Of a stretch of DNA of 64,000 bases, positions 29,101 through 40,544 are shown piece by piece. Position 1 is the first letter of the stretch. The number at the start of each line of letters is the position of its first letter. Source of the DNA: Lagopus muta (Eukaryota; Chordata; Aves; Galliformes; Phasianidae); assembly GCF_023343835.1 (NCBI RefSeq), contig NC_064447.1, positions 8,700,501 through 8,764,500 of the forward strand, read 5' to 3'. Both the position numbers and the translations under genes were made by a program. The notes beneath the pieces were generated by a model. It saw nothing but the letters and a program-made list of their open reading frames with translations. It was not told the origin of the DNA and ran no database searches.

Positions 29101-32100
29101 CATTTTCTTTTTTTCCCTTTCAGTATTCAGGACCAGGATAAGAAGCTACAAGAGTTATGGAGGATTTGTAACAAATTACCTAAGCATTTTCATGCTAATT
29201 TCAGGTATGTGTGCGCATATACTGACTTGTAGTGCTCAACCATCAAAGCCACCGTGCAGCTAGTTTTGGTATTAATTAGCTGAAACTCTAATCCTTTTTT
29301 TTTAAACTTGGCCAAATTTTATTAGATTTATAAAATGACATCCTGCTTCATCAAGTAGTTGATGTGCAATAGTTTGCTACTGGTAGAAGTTTTCAGTCAA
29401 GTTAATTCACTGCTGACTGCAAAATACTGATGCACAGAACTCTTCCATTTAAGGGATTATGGTTTTGGCAATAATGGAGTTCTTGAATTTTGGCCTCGTC
29501 AATAAGAACTGTCAGTTGGTAATGTCTTCTCAAATGAACAGAATTATTCCTTGCTATAAACGCTAATTATGTTCTCAGTGTCATACTAGCTTCCATCATG
29601 TGGAGAAAACTCACTGGTGTTTATTTGGTCGTCTTATTTTTTTTAGGTATTTAATCAAATTTTTAGCAAAGCTTGCACAGAACAGTGATGTCAACAAAAT
29701 GACACCCAGCAATGTCGCAATAGTCCTGGGCCCCAACTTGTTATGGGCAAAAACTGAAGGGTAAGTGGATTTAGGAAAAGTAAAAGACAACTTCCATGAA
29801 GCTGTAGAATTTCCCATCAGGTTGTTTTAAATGTAGACTATTGACAGCAACAGAGTACTTGCCAAAAAAAAATTCAGAGTTGCTCTATGTGATACCTAGG
29901 GGTGGGCTGGTTCATTGTGCTTAGCATAACATGTTGTTTAAGGCCAGATATCTTATTTTCTTGCTTTGATAGAACTGTATATGCTATTCTACGCATCTCT
30001 TCCACAGATCCCTTGCTGAAATGGCGGCAGCAACTTCAGTCCACGTGGTAGCAATTATTGAGCCAATTATTCAGCATGCAGACTGGTTCTTCCCTGGAGG
30101 TAAATTCTTGCTGTAGTTAAAAGAATTCTGGTTTGTGATAACCCTTTGCAGGTAAACCTCCAGTAACTTTTTTTAAAAGTGATGCCATTTTGTATATACA
30201 TGTCATCTGATGAATGGTGTCTGTCTTTTATCCAGATCAAGACTTCAATGTGTCTGGGGCATTTGTTGCAGTTCCTGCTGTTAATTCAAATCATTTGTCA
30301 CACACTGGGAATGAATATGATTCTGGGACACTGGAACGGAAGAGGCCTGTTAGTATGGCAGTAATGGAGGGGGATTTATTGAAGAAGGAAAGGTACGTTT
30401 CGTTCTCAGATTAGGTTTTAAGTCTTCGCTCCTGAGAACTTGACTCCTTAGGCTGTAGTTTAACATGTTTAGTGGTCTCAGGAGGAGAATTTTGTGAAAA
30501 TATTGTAGGTAACAAGAGTGATTTATTTTCCCCATATTATTGCAGCCTGAGGAAGGTTCAAAGGTAATGTACTAGATATACTCTGTGCATGACTTAAAAT
30601 AAAAAGAAAAAGCAGATACCACTTCTTCCAATCACCATCTTCCTATTACAGATGTGGGGGGTCTGAAATCCAGTGAAACAGAAGTATATGTAGTAACATC
30701 TGTCAGTGTCTAACTTCTGGTATTCCATGGCTTCTTTTCAAAGCCCATAAGCCGAGGTGGTGTTACCTGGTGCCTTCATGATAAGACTTCTGATTTGAAG
30801 ATGGTACAGTATGCCATGGCAAATAGTAAACTGCTAAAAAAAATAAATAAAACATGCTGTTTTCCCATATAACATGTAGTGTAACACTTATTTATCACTC
30901 ATACCATGAATATTGAAGTGATGTGCTGTTTTGTTTATAGCTATTTATGCAAGTGTTAAATTGTTACCTAAATGTTAATTGTGGGTAGCTACATGTAATT
31001 TTATCAGTGCTGACAGAAGGAGCAGAAAAAAGTCAGTTCAGGATTCACTGTCTTTAACACAACAAGCATAAAATTCAGTTCTTGAATATATTAAACACAT
31101 TCTCAAACCTGTTAGTTTCTTTATCCATAGTTAAATAGGGGCACCTGTTTCTTTGGCCAAATCGTGGTAGCATATATCCAGTGTCATTTTTAGTCTGTCT
31201 TGAAATCTGTACAACAAATTAAAAGTTTTGACACATGAATTTTGTTTCTATTACATACCATATTTAGACAGTAGATACTCTGGTGTCTAAGGAAATGTAT
31301 GTATTTACATGTAAAAATACTGAATGTTTTGACCTCATTGTCATCAGTCCGTCTTCAAATGTTATTGAGTGATTTGTTCCACTTATGTTTACCCTCTGTG
31401 CAGATAAGTCAAATAGTGTTGCATGTCTTAACATTAATGGTGTTATATGCAGACAGTGGGAGCTTTCCTTGTTGCTGCTTTGCATGCTAAGCAACAGGGT
31501 TGCACTTGTCTTTGTGGGTTGTAACAGCCAGTTGTCTTGTTGCTTTAGTTAACTGGTGTTGGCTGGCGTGGTGTGTTTACTCTCTCTTCTTTCTGTAGCT
31601 TTGGTGTCAAGGTTATGGACTTCCAAGCAAACCCTCGGAGATGTGGCACTATAAATAGAAAGCACACATCCCCAGCTTTCCAGCCACCACTTCCACCCAC
31701 AGAGGCTGGCATGTTGGCTCATTCTGGAGCAGAGCAGCACTCACAAGCTGCTGTGGCTGAAACAAGCCCAGTGGGTGCTGGTTTTGCCCTATCTGCTGGC
31801 ACAGCAGAACAGTTACAAAGCCAAGGAAATGAGGATGTCAGGTAAGAGGTATGGCTTCTGCTGGCAGTGGCTTAGCTGGCTGCTTCAGCAGCAAACTGAT
31901 GATGTCGGCTGTATCAGCTTCACAAGGCACATCCTCTGATTAGAGGACATGTTGTTGTATGCAGAGTCTTTTTGGGTGTGGGCAGAAGCACTGTAAAAGG
32001 GCTCTCTTTCTATGTGTATTTATGATCTTTTAATTTGAACGTATGTTTCAGAATTGATCTTCCTAACATAAGGAATTTCTTAAGGAAAAAATTGTGAAAA

Positions 32101-35100
32101 ATGCTAAAAAAAAAAAAAAAAAAAAACTACTTTTAATGCCCATGCTGACCTTTCCAAATTACACTCCAGAGGTGTCCGTGCAGCATGACTGTCAGTTTGC
32201 TGCTGAAAGATCAAACCTGCCAGTGGCAATGCTAGAAACCCATTGGTCTTGTTTGTTGTTTCTTGTTCATGTTATCTGGATTTGTCGCCTTCTTCTGTGG
32301 CACGTGTTAGTGGTGACCAGACTCACTAGAAAACTGGAAGTCAATTTGTCATATTTCTTTAGAAGTGTGTATACAGACTTTTCTGCCACTTAATTACAGA
32401 TGGAAACTGTGTGATCATATCTTCAGTATCAGAATACACGGACTCCAAGAATAATTGCAGTAGCTTTGACTCCTACTTTCACGGACAGTGAAAGCAGCAG
32501 TTTGCTTTTACTGTTCTTGAGATCTGAGAGATGTAGCAAATGCATAAAAATGCTCATGGTGCTCCCCAGTCTCTTGCATAACGCCTTACATTAAAAAGCC
32601 ATCATGGAGTTTTATGCAGCGCTGATTCTTTGGCATGTAGCTTTTGGTTCCAGGTGACGCTTCTGCAAAAATATCTCGTTTAAATATCCCCTCTAGACCA
32701 GTATTTCTCCAGTGATGTCTCTTGTGGCAGAGGAAGCTAAAATGAAACCTTAAGTGTAGCATCTAAAAGCTACATGAAATTTAATAACAGCATCTAGAAA
32801 AAATAGGGTTATGTTTTGCTAGTAAGTAATTGAAAGGTTTTTGCCATTTTGAGATGGAGATGTTGTAGAGAGAGATGAATGAAGACTGTAAGTGCATAGG
32901 AAGTAAAATGGGGAGGCACTGTGCAGAACCACCTTGGCTGGTTCATACTCGATTGTTGTTTCTCTCCAATATCAAGAAGAAAGAACTGAGATGTCCTGAT
33001 CTGAATTTTGGGGGTTTTACTGGAATTGTTCTCTTGGATGCTTGAATGCTCATCTCAGACTGGACTCCCTTGATCATGGGAAGCAGGGTGAAAGTTTAAT
33101 TCCAGGTAGAGTGGGGAGTTTCAGCCAGAAGGAGGGGAACCACCGTTCTCTCCGCACCCACAGCCTTTGCAGTCTCTGAGGGCTTCCAAAGGCTCTGCAA
33201 ACTTGAGCAGTGAGGGCTGCATCTGCCTAGTCTGAGTTATGCAGCAAGTTGGTTTTCTTTTTTTTGGCAAAGCTTCAGAGTGCCACTGCTTACTCCTTAC
33301 CAGTGAATTGGATGTGGTGCTGTGACAGAGTATTTGGGAAAGTTAACAGTTACAGGAGTAGTGATTATATTTGAATGAGGAAATGAGAGAAGTCATTTTA
33401 TGTGAACTTTATTGGTGGGGCACTTCTTAAAGAACCTAAAGGGCGCTCTGGTGTGGCAGCTGTACTCTGAGTACCAGTATTTAATTCAAACAGGCTTTGT
33501 GATGTTACAGATCTACTTGGATTCCTGATTTAACTTGGTAATGGATCTTTTGTACAGGTCTGCCTGAAACCTACCTGTGAATTTTTTGAAGAGCTTTAGT
33601 GCTCAGGTTGTCAGTAATAACAGCCAGTGCAGAAGGTTTTTAAGATGTGTAAGGGCCAGAACTGGAGCATGGTTCATAGTGTAAACCTTAAAGGTGCAGT
33701 TGATCTGCGCAGGGCATTTTGTAATCATCTTCTGACTTGAGACTTTTGATTTTCAGTACCTCAAAACCTAAGGACAACGCATCTTCATCTACTCCTCCAC
33801 CCGTGAGAAACGGTGGGCAAGTAAATGCTGCCCCAAACCAGTCAGCAAGTAGCAGTAATCAGCTTTCTGTTAATCAGCCACAGAATGCAGCAGGTCCCAG
33901 TCCCCATTCAGTGAGGAGAGGTATGATTTTTTGTTTTTGTTTGGCTTTTAAAGCACTAAGTTCCAACTGTTCTTTAAGCACTACAAAAATGCTTGCTAAA
34001 ATTACTTTACCGTCATGCCTTCCTTTACTCCAGACTTCAGTTCTTTTGCCTTTCACTAGGACCTGTATATATCTTTGGATTCCTTCATGAGTGCTGCTAG
34101 TAATGTTATCAACACTGTTTAATGAAGTCACTTGACTACTGATTAGTAAGCCAATATTTGCATTTCTGTAGTTTCCTACTGATACCACTTTTATTTTGTA
34201 ATGCACCATTTTATTTCAGTAATATACTTAAGCATTTCATAGAGCTATGAATTCCTTCTTTTAGGAGTTTCACAACACACTGCCATAAAATCTCCCCTCT
34301 TCCATTCACAGCTGTTAAAAAGCCTGCGCCAGCACCTCCCAAGCCAGCTAACCCCCCTCCAGGGCAGCCAGGAAGCCAAAGCTCTGCTCCAGCTGCTCAG
34401 CCACCTTCAATCTCTCCAAAGCCACTTGCCAGAAGCTCTTCTCCTCCTGCCCAACATGCAAACCAGGGAGCAGCCCTGACCTCCAGTTCCCAGGTTTCTG
34501 CACCTCGGCGATACTCCAGCAGCCTGTCCCCAATCCAAGCTCCCAGCCACCCACCACCACAGCCCCCAACGCAGGCTACTCCTCCACTGCAGCCCAAAGC
34601 AAACAATCAAGCATCTCCTGCTGCACCCAGCAGTGAACATGGACCAGAGCAGCCCTGTTACACTCCTCCGCAGACTCCAACACCACCTGATACACCCCCT
34701 CTAGGCAAGCACAGTACTAGTTCCCCGCTGTCACAGCCGCAGTCATCTGCTCAAGACACTTCACAGTCTCACTCTCCACCTCACAGTGGCACGCTGCCAA
34801 GGCCGCGGCCTGTGCCCAAGCCCAGAAACAGACCCAGTGTTCCCCCTCCTCCTCATCCTCCTTCTCAGCTGGCTGGAGACGGTATTATTGCAAATCCCAC
34901 GCAAACAGCTTCCAAAATAGTAACAGGTGAGTGGATTCTTTCATATTCAGTGCCTCCTTAGGGAGTGGAAATGAAGAAAATTTCTGTAGCTATGTGTAGT
35001 CTTTTAAGAAAGCACAAGCAACAGTTAAAACACTGAATTGCTTATTTACAGTTAGAATGCACACACAACTGTTTTTCAGGTGGGGATCTTGGGGGTCTTC

Positions 35101-38100
35101 CATAGTAAAGGTCTCCTTTCCTGAGGCTGAATGATGTGGGGGGAAGTGTGCGTTAGCTTGCTTTTGTTTTTATTTAAAGTGCTGGATGCAAGACATTGGA
35201 GTAGCAACAAACTCCACAGGGCTTTCTCCAGCCTCAGCATCATGGCAATCTCCTAGACTTATGCTTCTGTTTGCAGAAAAGGCAAATAATTTGGAGAAAG
35301 CAGAAGATGCCATCAGGAATAGTATGTTTGGGATTTACAGGAGATAGCAAATCAATGAAGCGATCACTGATGTTTTCTAGTAGAACAGATGCTAACACCG
35401 AATGTTTTACTTTGTGAGATGAAGCTTTCTGGTGGGGTTTTAAGTCAGAAATCTGGAAGCTGAAGAATCAAATAGACTCAACTAAATTGTGGATTGATCT
35501 TCATTCTTGATGTGCAGACTTTTTCTCTTTTAAGACATTGATGAATTAAAGATAAATTTTCTGTCTTCTCACAAGAACTTAACGAAGCTCATAGTTATTA
35601 GCTTGGTAGAGATAATATTAATTTAAATGTTGGAAAAAAGTTAATTGCTGAAGAAAGTAAAAGCTAGCAGATCTTGAAATGTGCTCCTGGTGAGTCTTTG
35701 CTTGGTTTAGGAAGTTCTGAATGAAAAGACAGCAAACGTAAGACTAATGCTTTTAAACCTACTCATGTTCAATAATAGTTAAAACTTTCTAATGACACTG
35801 CAGCTTCTGAACAATGAAACTAATGTTTTGGAATGCAAAGTGTAAATTCTGTTGCCTAACAGCTTTACCCCATGGTGCCTTCACAGGTGGGGATGGTTAC
35901 TGCGAATAAGGTTTGTACTTACTGGAAACATGCAATATAAGCTAAAATGCTCCTGCACAGCAGTATTTTATTTGTAGCTTTATTTTGTATATGCGCTTTG
36001 GAATACGTGCTCTGTCAACTCTGTATGTTCTCATGTCATTCTGTTTGTAAGACATATTAGGACCTGTGCTTAATTTCGATAGTGCTGTGAATATTAATTC
36101 ATACTTTAGAACAAATGGTAAAAATAACTGTAGTGAATAACACTTCCCACAATCACCTGGTGTGAAGCAATGACCAATTTAAAATAGATTTCTTCTCATC
36201 AATGCAGGCAAATGTTGCAGCTTATAGTTTTTCCTCCAGTTCAGCCTTTTCTGGTTGCACTTCAGTGTAGCTTTCATTCTAGGTTTTCAGTTGTTTTTAC
36301 TTGCACCTTATTTGGCAAAATACTCAGTTGTGTCACTAAACTCCTTTGCAGATGCAGCATCTGCATTCTGGCGTATTTGCATTCTGTCAGCCCCAGCCTT
36401 GCTAATAGTCTGTTCAATCACAGCTGCCAAACAGCACATTAATAATCTCACTTGATACATAGCAGCTCAGAAATATGCTACCTTTCTAAGGTAACAACTG
36501 CATGACAGGCTGGAAAAGTTGAGGTTGCATTCCAGAATTATCTCAAGATCAGGAGTATAGTTTTGTGTACAAGGAACTAGCAATAAATGAGCAGCTAAGC
36601 AACTAAAAGGTAGCTTTGTGTTTTAAAATAAGATATCTCCTGATTGTACTCCTGCTCTTTTTATCAACATCTTTAAAATACAAAGGCAATTCACTTCAAA
36701 ACTGAATTCGGCCTTAAGTCTGTAGGCTCTGCATCTTTACAGCACTTGTACAGAAGTTGAGAATGGGAACAATGCTGATGAGTCAAACTCCAAGTAAAGA
36801 CAATTTTCCTGATTCTGGGGAAGTTGCTTTAGTGCAAGCAGTTAAGCAGAATTTGTTTTACTTCAGTGTAACTGGAGAAATGCTTGCCTTGTAAGTAATA
36901 ACCAGCTGGAGTGCAGGGGGCTGCTTCATTAGTGGGGGAGTTTAAGTTACACGGAGCATCTGCCATGCGATAGTGGTTGTGTGAATTACCACAGCTGTCA
37001 TGTTGTTTGGATACAATTGAAGAAACTACCAAACAAAAACACTATCATTAAGATCTGTTTATCAACCTGAAAACGTTAGAAAAGAATTAATAGATATCAG
37101 TCTTGCCAAGTGCAAACCTTAGCAGGTCGGCTGGGTAAATGGTGTATGGTAAACAACAGCAGGCAAGCTACCACACAGAAAAGTCTGTCAAGGAAAGCTG
37201 ATGATGAAGGATTCTTTAGCAGAGCTGGTAAAGGAATCTAGAGAACCTAGTGTGTTTTGAAAACAAACCGAGAAGTGGGAGCACTTAAAGTGACAGCTGG
37301 GCTTGTCTAACGCAGTACGCTCAGTGCAGGATCATCCAGCTTTTCCAGATCAGTCCTTTTTATTTTGCTTTAGAGAATATTTGTTCTGAATTAACACCAC
37401 TGCATATTACATAAGAGTATCTGCTCTAACATTTACACACGCACATGTAGTACTTATATTTAAGCACTGGCTGGTACTGTAAACTAGCTTATCTGATTCA
37501 CAGTGTGAAATAACTACTTTAACTTTAAATAATGGAGCAAGGGAAACCAGGAACAATAGAAATGAAAATTGAGGTGCCAGCAGACTTTATAATATCAGCA
37601 TGAGAATTCTGAATTGTTTTCAGGATAATATTGAATTTCTTTGTCCATATTCTGGACAGTAATGCCTCAAATTCTATTTGCAGTATTAAAGTTATAAGCC
37701 CTAGAAAAGAATATTCTAATCAAAAATTTTATTAAATAATCTAGATGTTTGACCTGCTTTCAGTATGAACTGTATTGGAAAGTTCAATGGTAAGGAAAAG
37801 GCATATGATTGGCCAAAAATGTCTCTAATTTGTAATCATGTGTGTGCTAATGCCCACTACTAACCTGTCACAAATAACACTGCTTGCTTGCATTATCATT
37901 AGTGTGGCATGCAAAAAGCATGGCTGTTTATGCTTGCTTTTACATTAACGTACTAAAAGCATTGAAGACTAGAATGTGTAAAATTCCTGTTTTGACTGGC
38001 CAGTTTCACATTTTACTTCTTCAGCTTACTGAAAATCACAGTTTGAAATCCGTGTATCTTATATAGAGGTTCATTTTGTGTCCAGCTTAGCTGTGTTGTT

Positions 38101-39766
38101 AATCACAAATACTCCCTTCCTGTGTCATCTCACACTGTTACCTCTTTTTTGAGAAGATCTCATCCCTCGATATGCAGTAGCAGCAGAATTGCATCTTTTG
38201 AATCATATTGTGAATGAAAACTTGGCAGTAGTGACAGATAGTGGGGAGAATGTAGTGTCTCTGCTGCTTGAGATCAGTGCCACCTTCTCCATGGTTGGGC
38301 ATAGCATGGGGGGAATTGAGCAAGAGAATATGTAGGAATTTGGGACACGGCTACAGTTTTTTGTATGTAATGGTGCTTCTGATGACAGTAGTAAAATGTA
38401 AAAAAGTAAACTAAAACATCTGACCTTTAAACAATTTTAATTTTAACTCAACTGGTGTAAAAGTACTTAAATTTTCATGTTAAACACGTGGATGGTGAGA
38501 TGAATTGAACAGGGGCTTGGTTTGAAAGTAGCACAGACATTATTTTCTTCGTTGCTCTAAGGTCTGCTGAGCAGTAACTTTGCACTGGTTTTCAGAGTGG
38601 GGAGAGTGTCATGTTGTGCACTACAGGCAGTTGGTGTCAGGCAACAACGTGTTGGAGTTGCAGCTGTCATGTTAGCAGTGCCACCACAAAGCTTCTTCAT
38701 GTGAGAGTGCCTGCCCGTGAGCCTGGGAAAGGAGCAGGAGGCGCTGCCTTGGGCATCACTTCTGTATCTGCTTGGGCCTCTTCCGTGCTGTTTAGCTCAG
38801 AAGTTTTTAACTTGAACGCTTGCAGTGTAACTTCTGGGCTAAATTTAAGACTTAATGATAGGATTCAAAGTCTTCAAAAGATTCCTGTCTTTGCCACCTG
38901 ACTTTAAAAGCAAGGTTCTTAGCTAGATTTATCGATCTAAACAATTTTCTGTTTGGATTGTTGCAGTAAGTAGTGCCATGGCTTACTATTCTACGAAGCT
39001 GACTTACAATGACAACATATTCATTCACATCTTTTAAACTGTTCTGGATTTTTTTTTTTAATTTTCTACCTGCCAGTACAGTCAGTCACCAGGAGCATTT
39101 TGTCCTTCTTTGGACACCTTAGCTTGAACAAAATTCTCCTTTCATCAGTAGGGGGCAAAGAACAGAATCTAGTTGCACACAGGAGATGAATGTTGTCTTG
39201 GATAATTTCTTCCCGCTGTCACTTCTAAAAGCCCCGGGTGGTGCCCTCTGGTGTGGAGGTGCCCATTGATGCTCAGTGACCATCCGGGTCTGATGCGACT
39301 GCCCAGGTATAGCGTCACTTTCTGGGGGCCTTGAGGACTGTGACATTGTTGTATTTCCTATGAATGGTGGAAAGCAAATAAATACACTTATGTACATGGC
39401 TAAAAGAAGGCATGTAGGAGAAATGACCCCAGGATGAGATTTCTAGTTTGGGTTAGCCCCGTGTTTCTGTCATATGTGAGCGTGTGTGTGCCAGCCCTCT
39501 GTCTGAGAAACCCTTGTTGGTAAAAGCCCTCATTGATCTTTCTTTCCCTTTTCTTCCTAAGGAAATGCACCAGCAATGCACTACTGAGATGTCACTGTCC
39601 TGAGTGCTAAACTTGCTCTTCCGTTTTTTGTGCAGACTCCAATTCCAGTATTCCAGAACCACTTCAAAACCCTTCTGCAGAGCTTCCTACGGAGGCAGCG
39701 GGCAAAGAACTGCACAACCACCTCCCTCTAGATATTGACAATGACACAGAAAGCACTGCTCTGTGA
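2075..39766 (+). CDS. ARHGAP17: ARHGAP17 (RICH1/nadrin), complete, 20 coding exons
   Basis: A Rho GTPase-activating protein for Cdc42 and Rac1, with roles at epithelial junctions, in actin control and in membrane traffic. Coding exons: 2075-2127, 19234-19273, 21561-21665, 22511-22587, 23635-23746, 23937-24013, 24229-24340, 25270-25338, 25491-25572, 27585-27712, 28051-28162, 28687-28768, 29124-29204, 29647-29760, 30008-30099, 30236-30392, 31599-31841, 33757-33920, 34312-34926, 39636-39766. All junctions are GT-AG, all phases join, and the sum is 2646 nt, or 881 residues, the same length I remember for human RICH1. Order: N-terminal BAR, RhoGAP, long proline-rich tail, C-terminal PDZ ligand. 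The ATG follows GCCGCCGCC, a strong Kozak context, and the protein begins MKKQFNRMKQLANQTVG as in mammals. No disabling change was seen. Confidence 0.97.
12245..12320 (+). mobile_element. CR1 3' end fragment (LINE)
   Basis: The stretch ends TTCCCAACCTTAATGATTCT followed by GTGATT, the characteristic 3' terminus of avian CR1 LINEs. An upstream ACTGGACTTAATGGTC resembles the usual CR1 tail wording. The 5' limit is unclear because the preceding 200 bases are diverged. Confidence 0.55.
14157..14187. repeat. Poly-T run of about 31 bases
   Basis: An uninterrupted run of T in ARHGAP17 intron 1, probably length-polymorphic. Shorter A- or T-runs occur near 6651-6667, 20494-20517 and 32107-32126. A GT-repeat lies at about 18819-18832. 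Confidence 0.9.
17485..17935 (+). mobile_element. CR1 LINE fragment (ORF2 3' part)
   Basis: This part of ARHGAP17 intron 1 reads as the C-terminal coding part of CR1 ORF2 in the sense direction. Recognisable landmarks are GACAGGCTTGA...GTGGGCCCACATGA, GGTTCAACAAAG, the TGGTGTGTGAGAAGCTGG stretch, GGATTGCATCAGCAGAGG, and GTCCAGAGGACAACTAGAAA followed by GATGATCAGAGG. It lacks the 5' end and the usual 3' terminus, and it is diverged. This is the longest CR1 remnant in the gene. Confidence 0.85.
19234..25572 (+). other. ARHGAP17: ARHGAP17 exons 2-9: BAR domain
   Basis: With exon 1 these exons encode residues 1 to about 242, a BAR-type helical membrane-curvature module. Readable segments include AEKTEVLSEDLLQ (exon 2), IERRLDTVRSVFHIAQKR (exon 3), LALELSHHEVQIEKDI (exon 5), LVLDWDSARGR (exon 6) and LLEAQADYHRKALTVIEK (exon 9). 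The spacing of charged and leucine residues fits long amphipathic helices. Exon 4 is one codon longer than the human version I recall. This shifts later residue numbers by one. Confidence 0.9.
25573..27584 (+). other. ARHGAP17: ARHGAP17 intron 9
   Basis: A 2.0-kb intron between the BAR-encoding and RhoGAP-encoding exons. The sequence is AT-rich with no recognisable repeat, RNA gene or extra exon. Confidence 0.85.
27585..30099 (+). other. ARHGAP17: ARHGAP17 exons 10-15: RhoGAP domain with arginine finger
   Basis: These exons encode residues 243-445, the catalytic RhoGAP fold. Exon 10 gives FGTPLEEHLKRSGREIAIP. Exon 11 opens with GLFRIAAGASKLKKLKAAL, where Arg289 is the arginine finger (human Arg288 as I recall, given the one-codon insertion in exon 4). 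Exon 12 encodes SYLRELPEPLMTYSLYEEW. Exon 14 encodes NKMTPSNVAIVLGPNLLW, containing the conserved asparagine-rich helix that packs on the GTPase. All expected catalytic elements are present, so the enzyme should be active. Confidence 0.93.
31599..31841 (+). other. ARHGAP17: ARHGAP17 exon 17: phase-symmetric candidate cassette exon
   Basis: This 243-nt exon (81 codons) starts and ends in the same phase, so skipping it keeps the frame. It encodes FGVKVMDFQ through a PAFQPPLPPTE segment between the RhoGAP domain and the main proline-rich tail. In mammals the shorter RICH1 isoform lacks the corresponding segment of about 78 residues, as I recall. The same isoform choice is therefore possible here. 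Use of the skip cannot be judged from sequence. Confidence 0.75.
31842..33756 (+). other. ARHGAP17: ARHGAP17 intron 17
   Basis: A 1.9-kb intron following the candidate cassette exon. It includes an A-run at about 32107-32126. I see no other element. Confidence 0.85.
34312..34926 (+). other. ARHGAP17: ARHGAP17 exon 19: proline-rich SH3-ligand region
   Basis: This 615-nt exon encodes about 205 residues rich in Pro, Ser and Gln. It includes KKPAPAPPKP, TPPQTPTPPDTPPLG and PRPRPVPKPRNRP, which are dense PxxP motifs of both SH3-ligand classes. In the mammalian protein this region binds SH3 partners such as CIP4/TRIP10. The RRYSSSLSPIQAP stretch is conserved with human and rich in potential phosphosites. 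Antisense open frames across this exon are compositional shadows. Confidence 0.9.
34927..39635 (+). other. ARHGAP17: ARHGAP17 intron 19 (4.7 kb)
   Basis: The second-largest intron, before the terminal PDZ-ligand exon. It is mostly AT-rich unique sequence. I found no convincing exon, repeat family or RNA gene in it. Confidence 0.85.
39636..39766 (+). other. ARHGAP17: ARHGAP17 terminal coding exon with PDZ-binding C terminus
   Basis: The last coding exon encodes 42 residues ending LPLDIDNDTESTAL and a TGA stop at 39764-39766. The final residues TAL fit a class I PDZ ligand (S/T-x-hydrophobic). They are identical to the human end as I recall. It is separated from exon 19 by a 4.7-kb intron. Confidence 0.93.
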
Positions 39767-40525
39767 AGGGAGCCAAAACACGCTTTCCTTTCCTGACGGG
39801 AAAACTGACAGAGCCAACAGTGAAAAGCTTCTCCTGCCGGCACGGAGACCTGTGTGCACCTCAATGCAGGGCGAGGAGCTGTGCAGGAGAGGTGTAATGA
39901 TCTGTGTGTCTCAAGTTATCTACATCCCCGATGGAAGGAATTAATCACGGCAGAAGCGTGCATAGGAAGTGTAGCTGCTGCTGTTACCAACGGTATTAGC
40001 GAAATTCCAACCGATTTTAAGAAGTGAATTATTAGTTATTTAAAGTGCATGTATTACGGAAGTAATCTTTTTAAAGCCGCGGTTAGACTCTTATTCTAGT
40101 TGTTAGGCGTTACAAGGAGAGGCCTTGCGAGAGACATTCCCTCACTGCTTTGCTGCAGGTTTTTGAGACGTGAACCAAAGCCGGCACAGCGGCGGTGACT
40201 GCTGGCCCTGTCACTGCTCACAGCTGTGTGTGCTCAGTGCCTTGACGGACTGTGACTGCAGGAGGAACCTTACTGTATTGTAATCATTTCAGCGCTACTC
40301 TGTGATCAGTACCTAATCTGTATTTCATAGTTATTTGTATTAACCAGCCTGCTTTTTGTTTATGTGGAATTAATGATTGTTTGGAGAAAAAGCTGTGGAA
40401 GTGGTTTCGTGCTTTCATAGGAAACGGTTGGATTTTGAAAGAAAAAAAAAAAAGTTCTTTGAACATCTGTTTTGATGCATCAGTTGGGTGAACGTTTATA
40501 AAATTAAAGACCGCCTTTTCTCAAC
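39767..40525 (+). other. ARHGAP17: ARHGAP17 3' UTR
   Basis: A noncoding tail of about 760 bases follows the TGA. It ends near the ATTAAA hexamer at 40503-40508, with cleavage expected roughly 10-25 bases later. An A-rich run lies at about 40441-40453. The 3' end sits within some 80 bases of the next CpG island. Confidence 0.8.
40503..40508 (+). terminator. ARHGAP17: ARHGAP17 poly(A) signal (ATTAAA)
   Basis: ATTAAA, the commonest variant poly(A) signal, is the last such signal before the CpG island. It is followed by the T-rich stretch CCTTTTCTC. I see no AATAAA between the stop codon and this point. Confidence 0.7.
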
Positions 40526-40544
40526 CTGAGCCCCTCTTAGTTCC

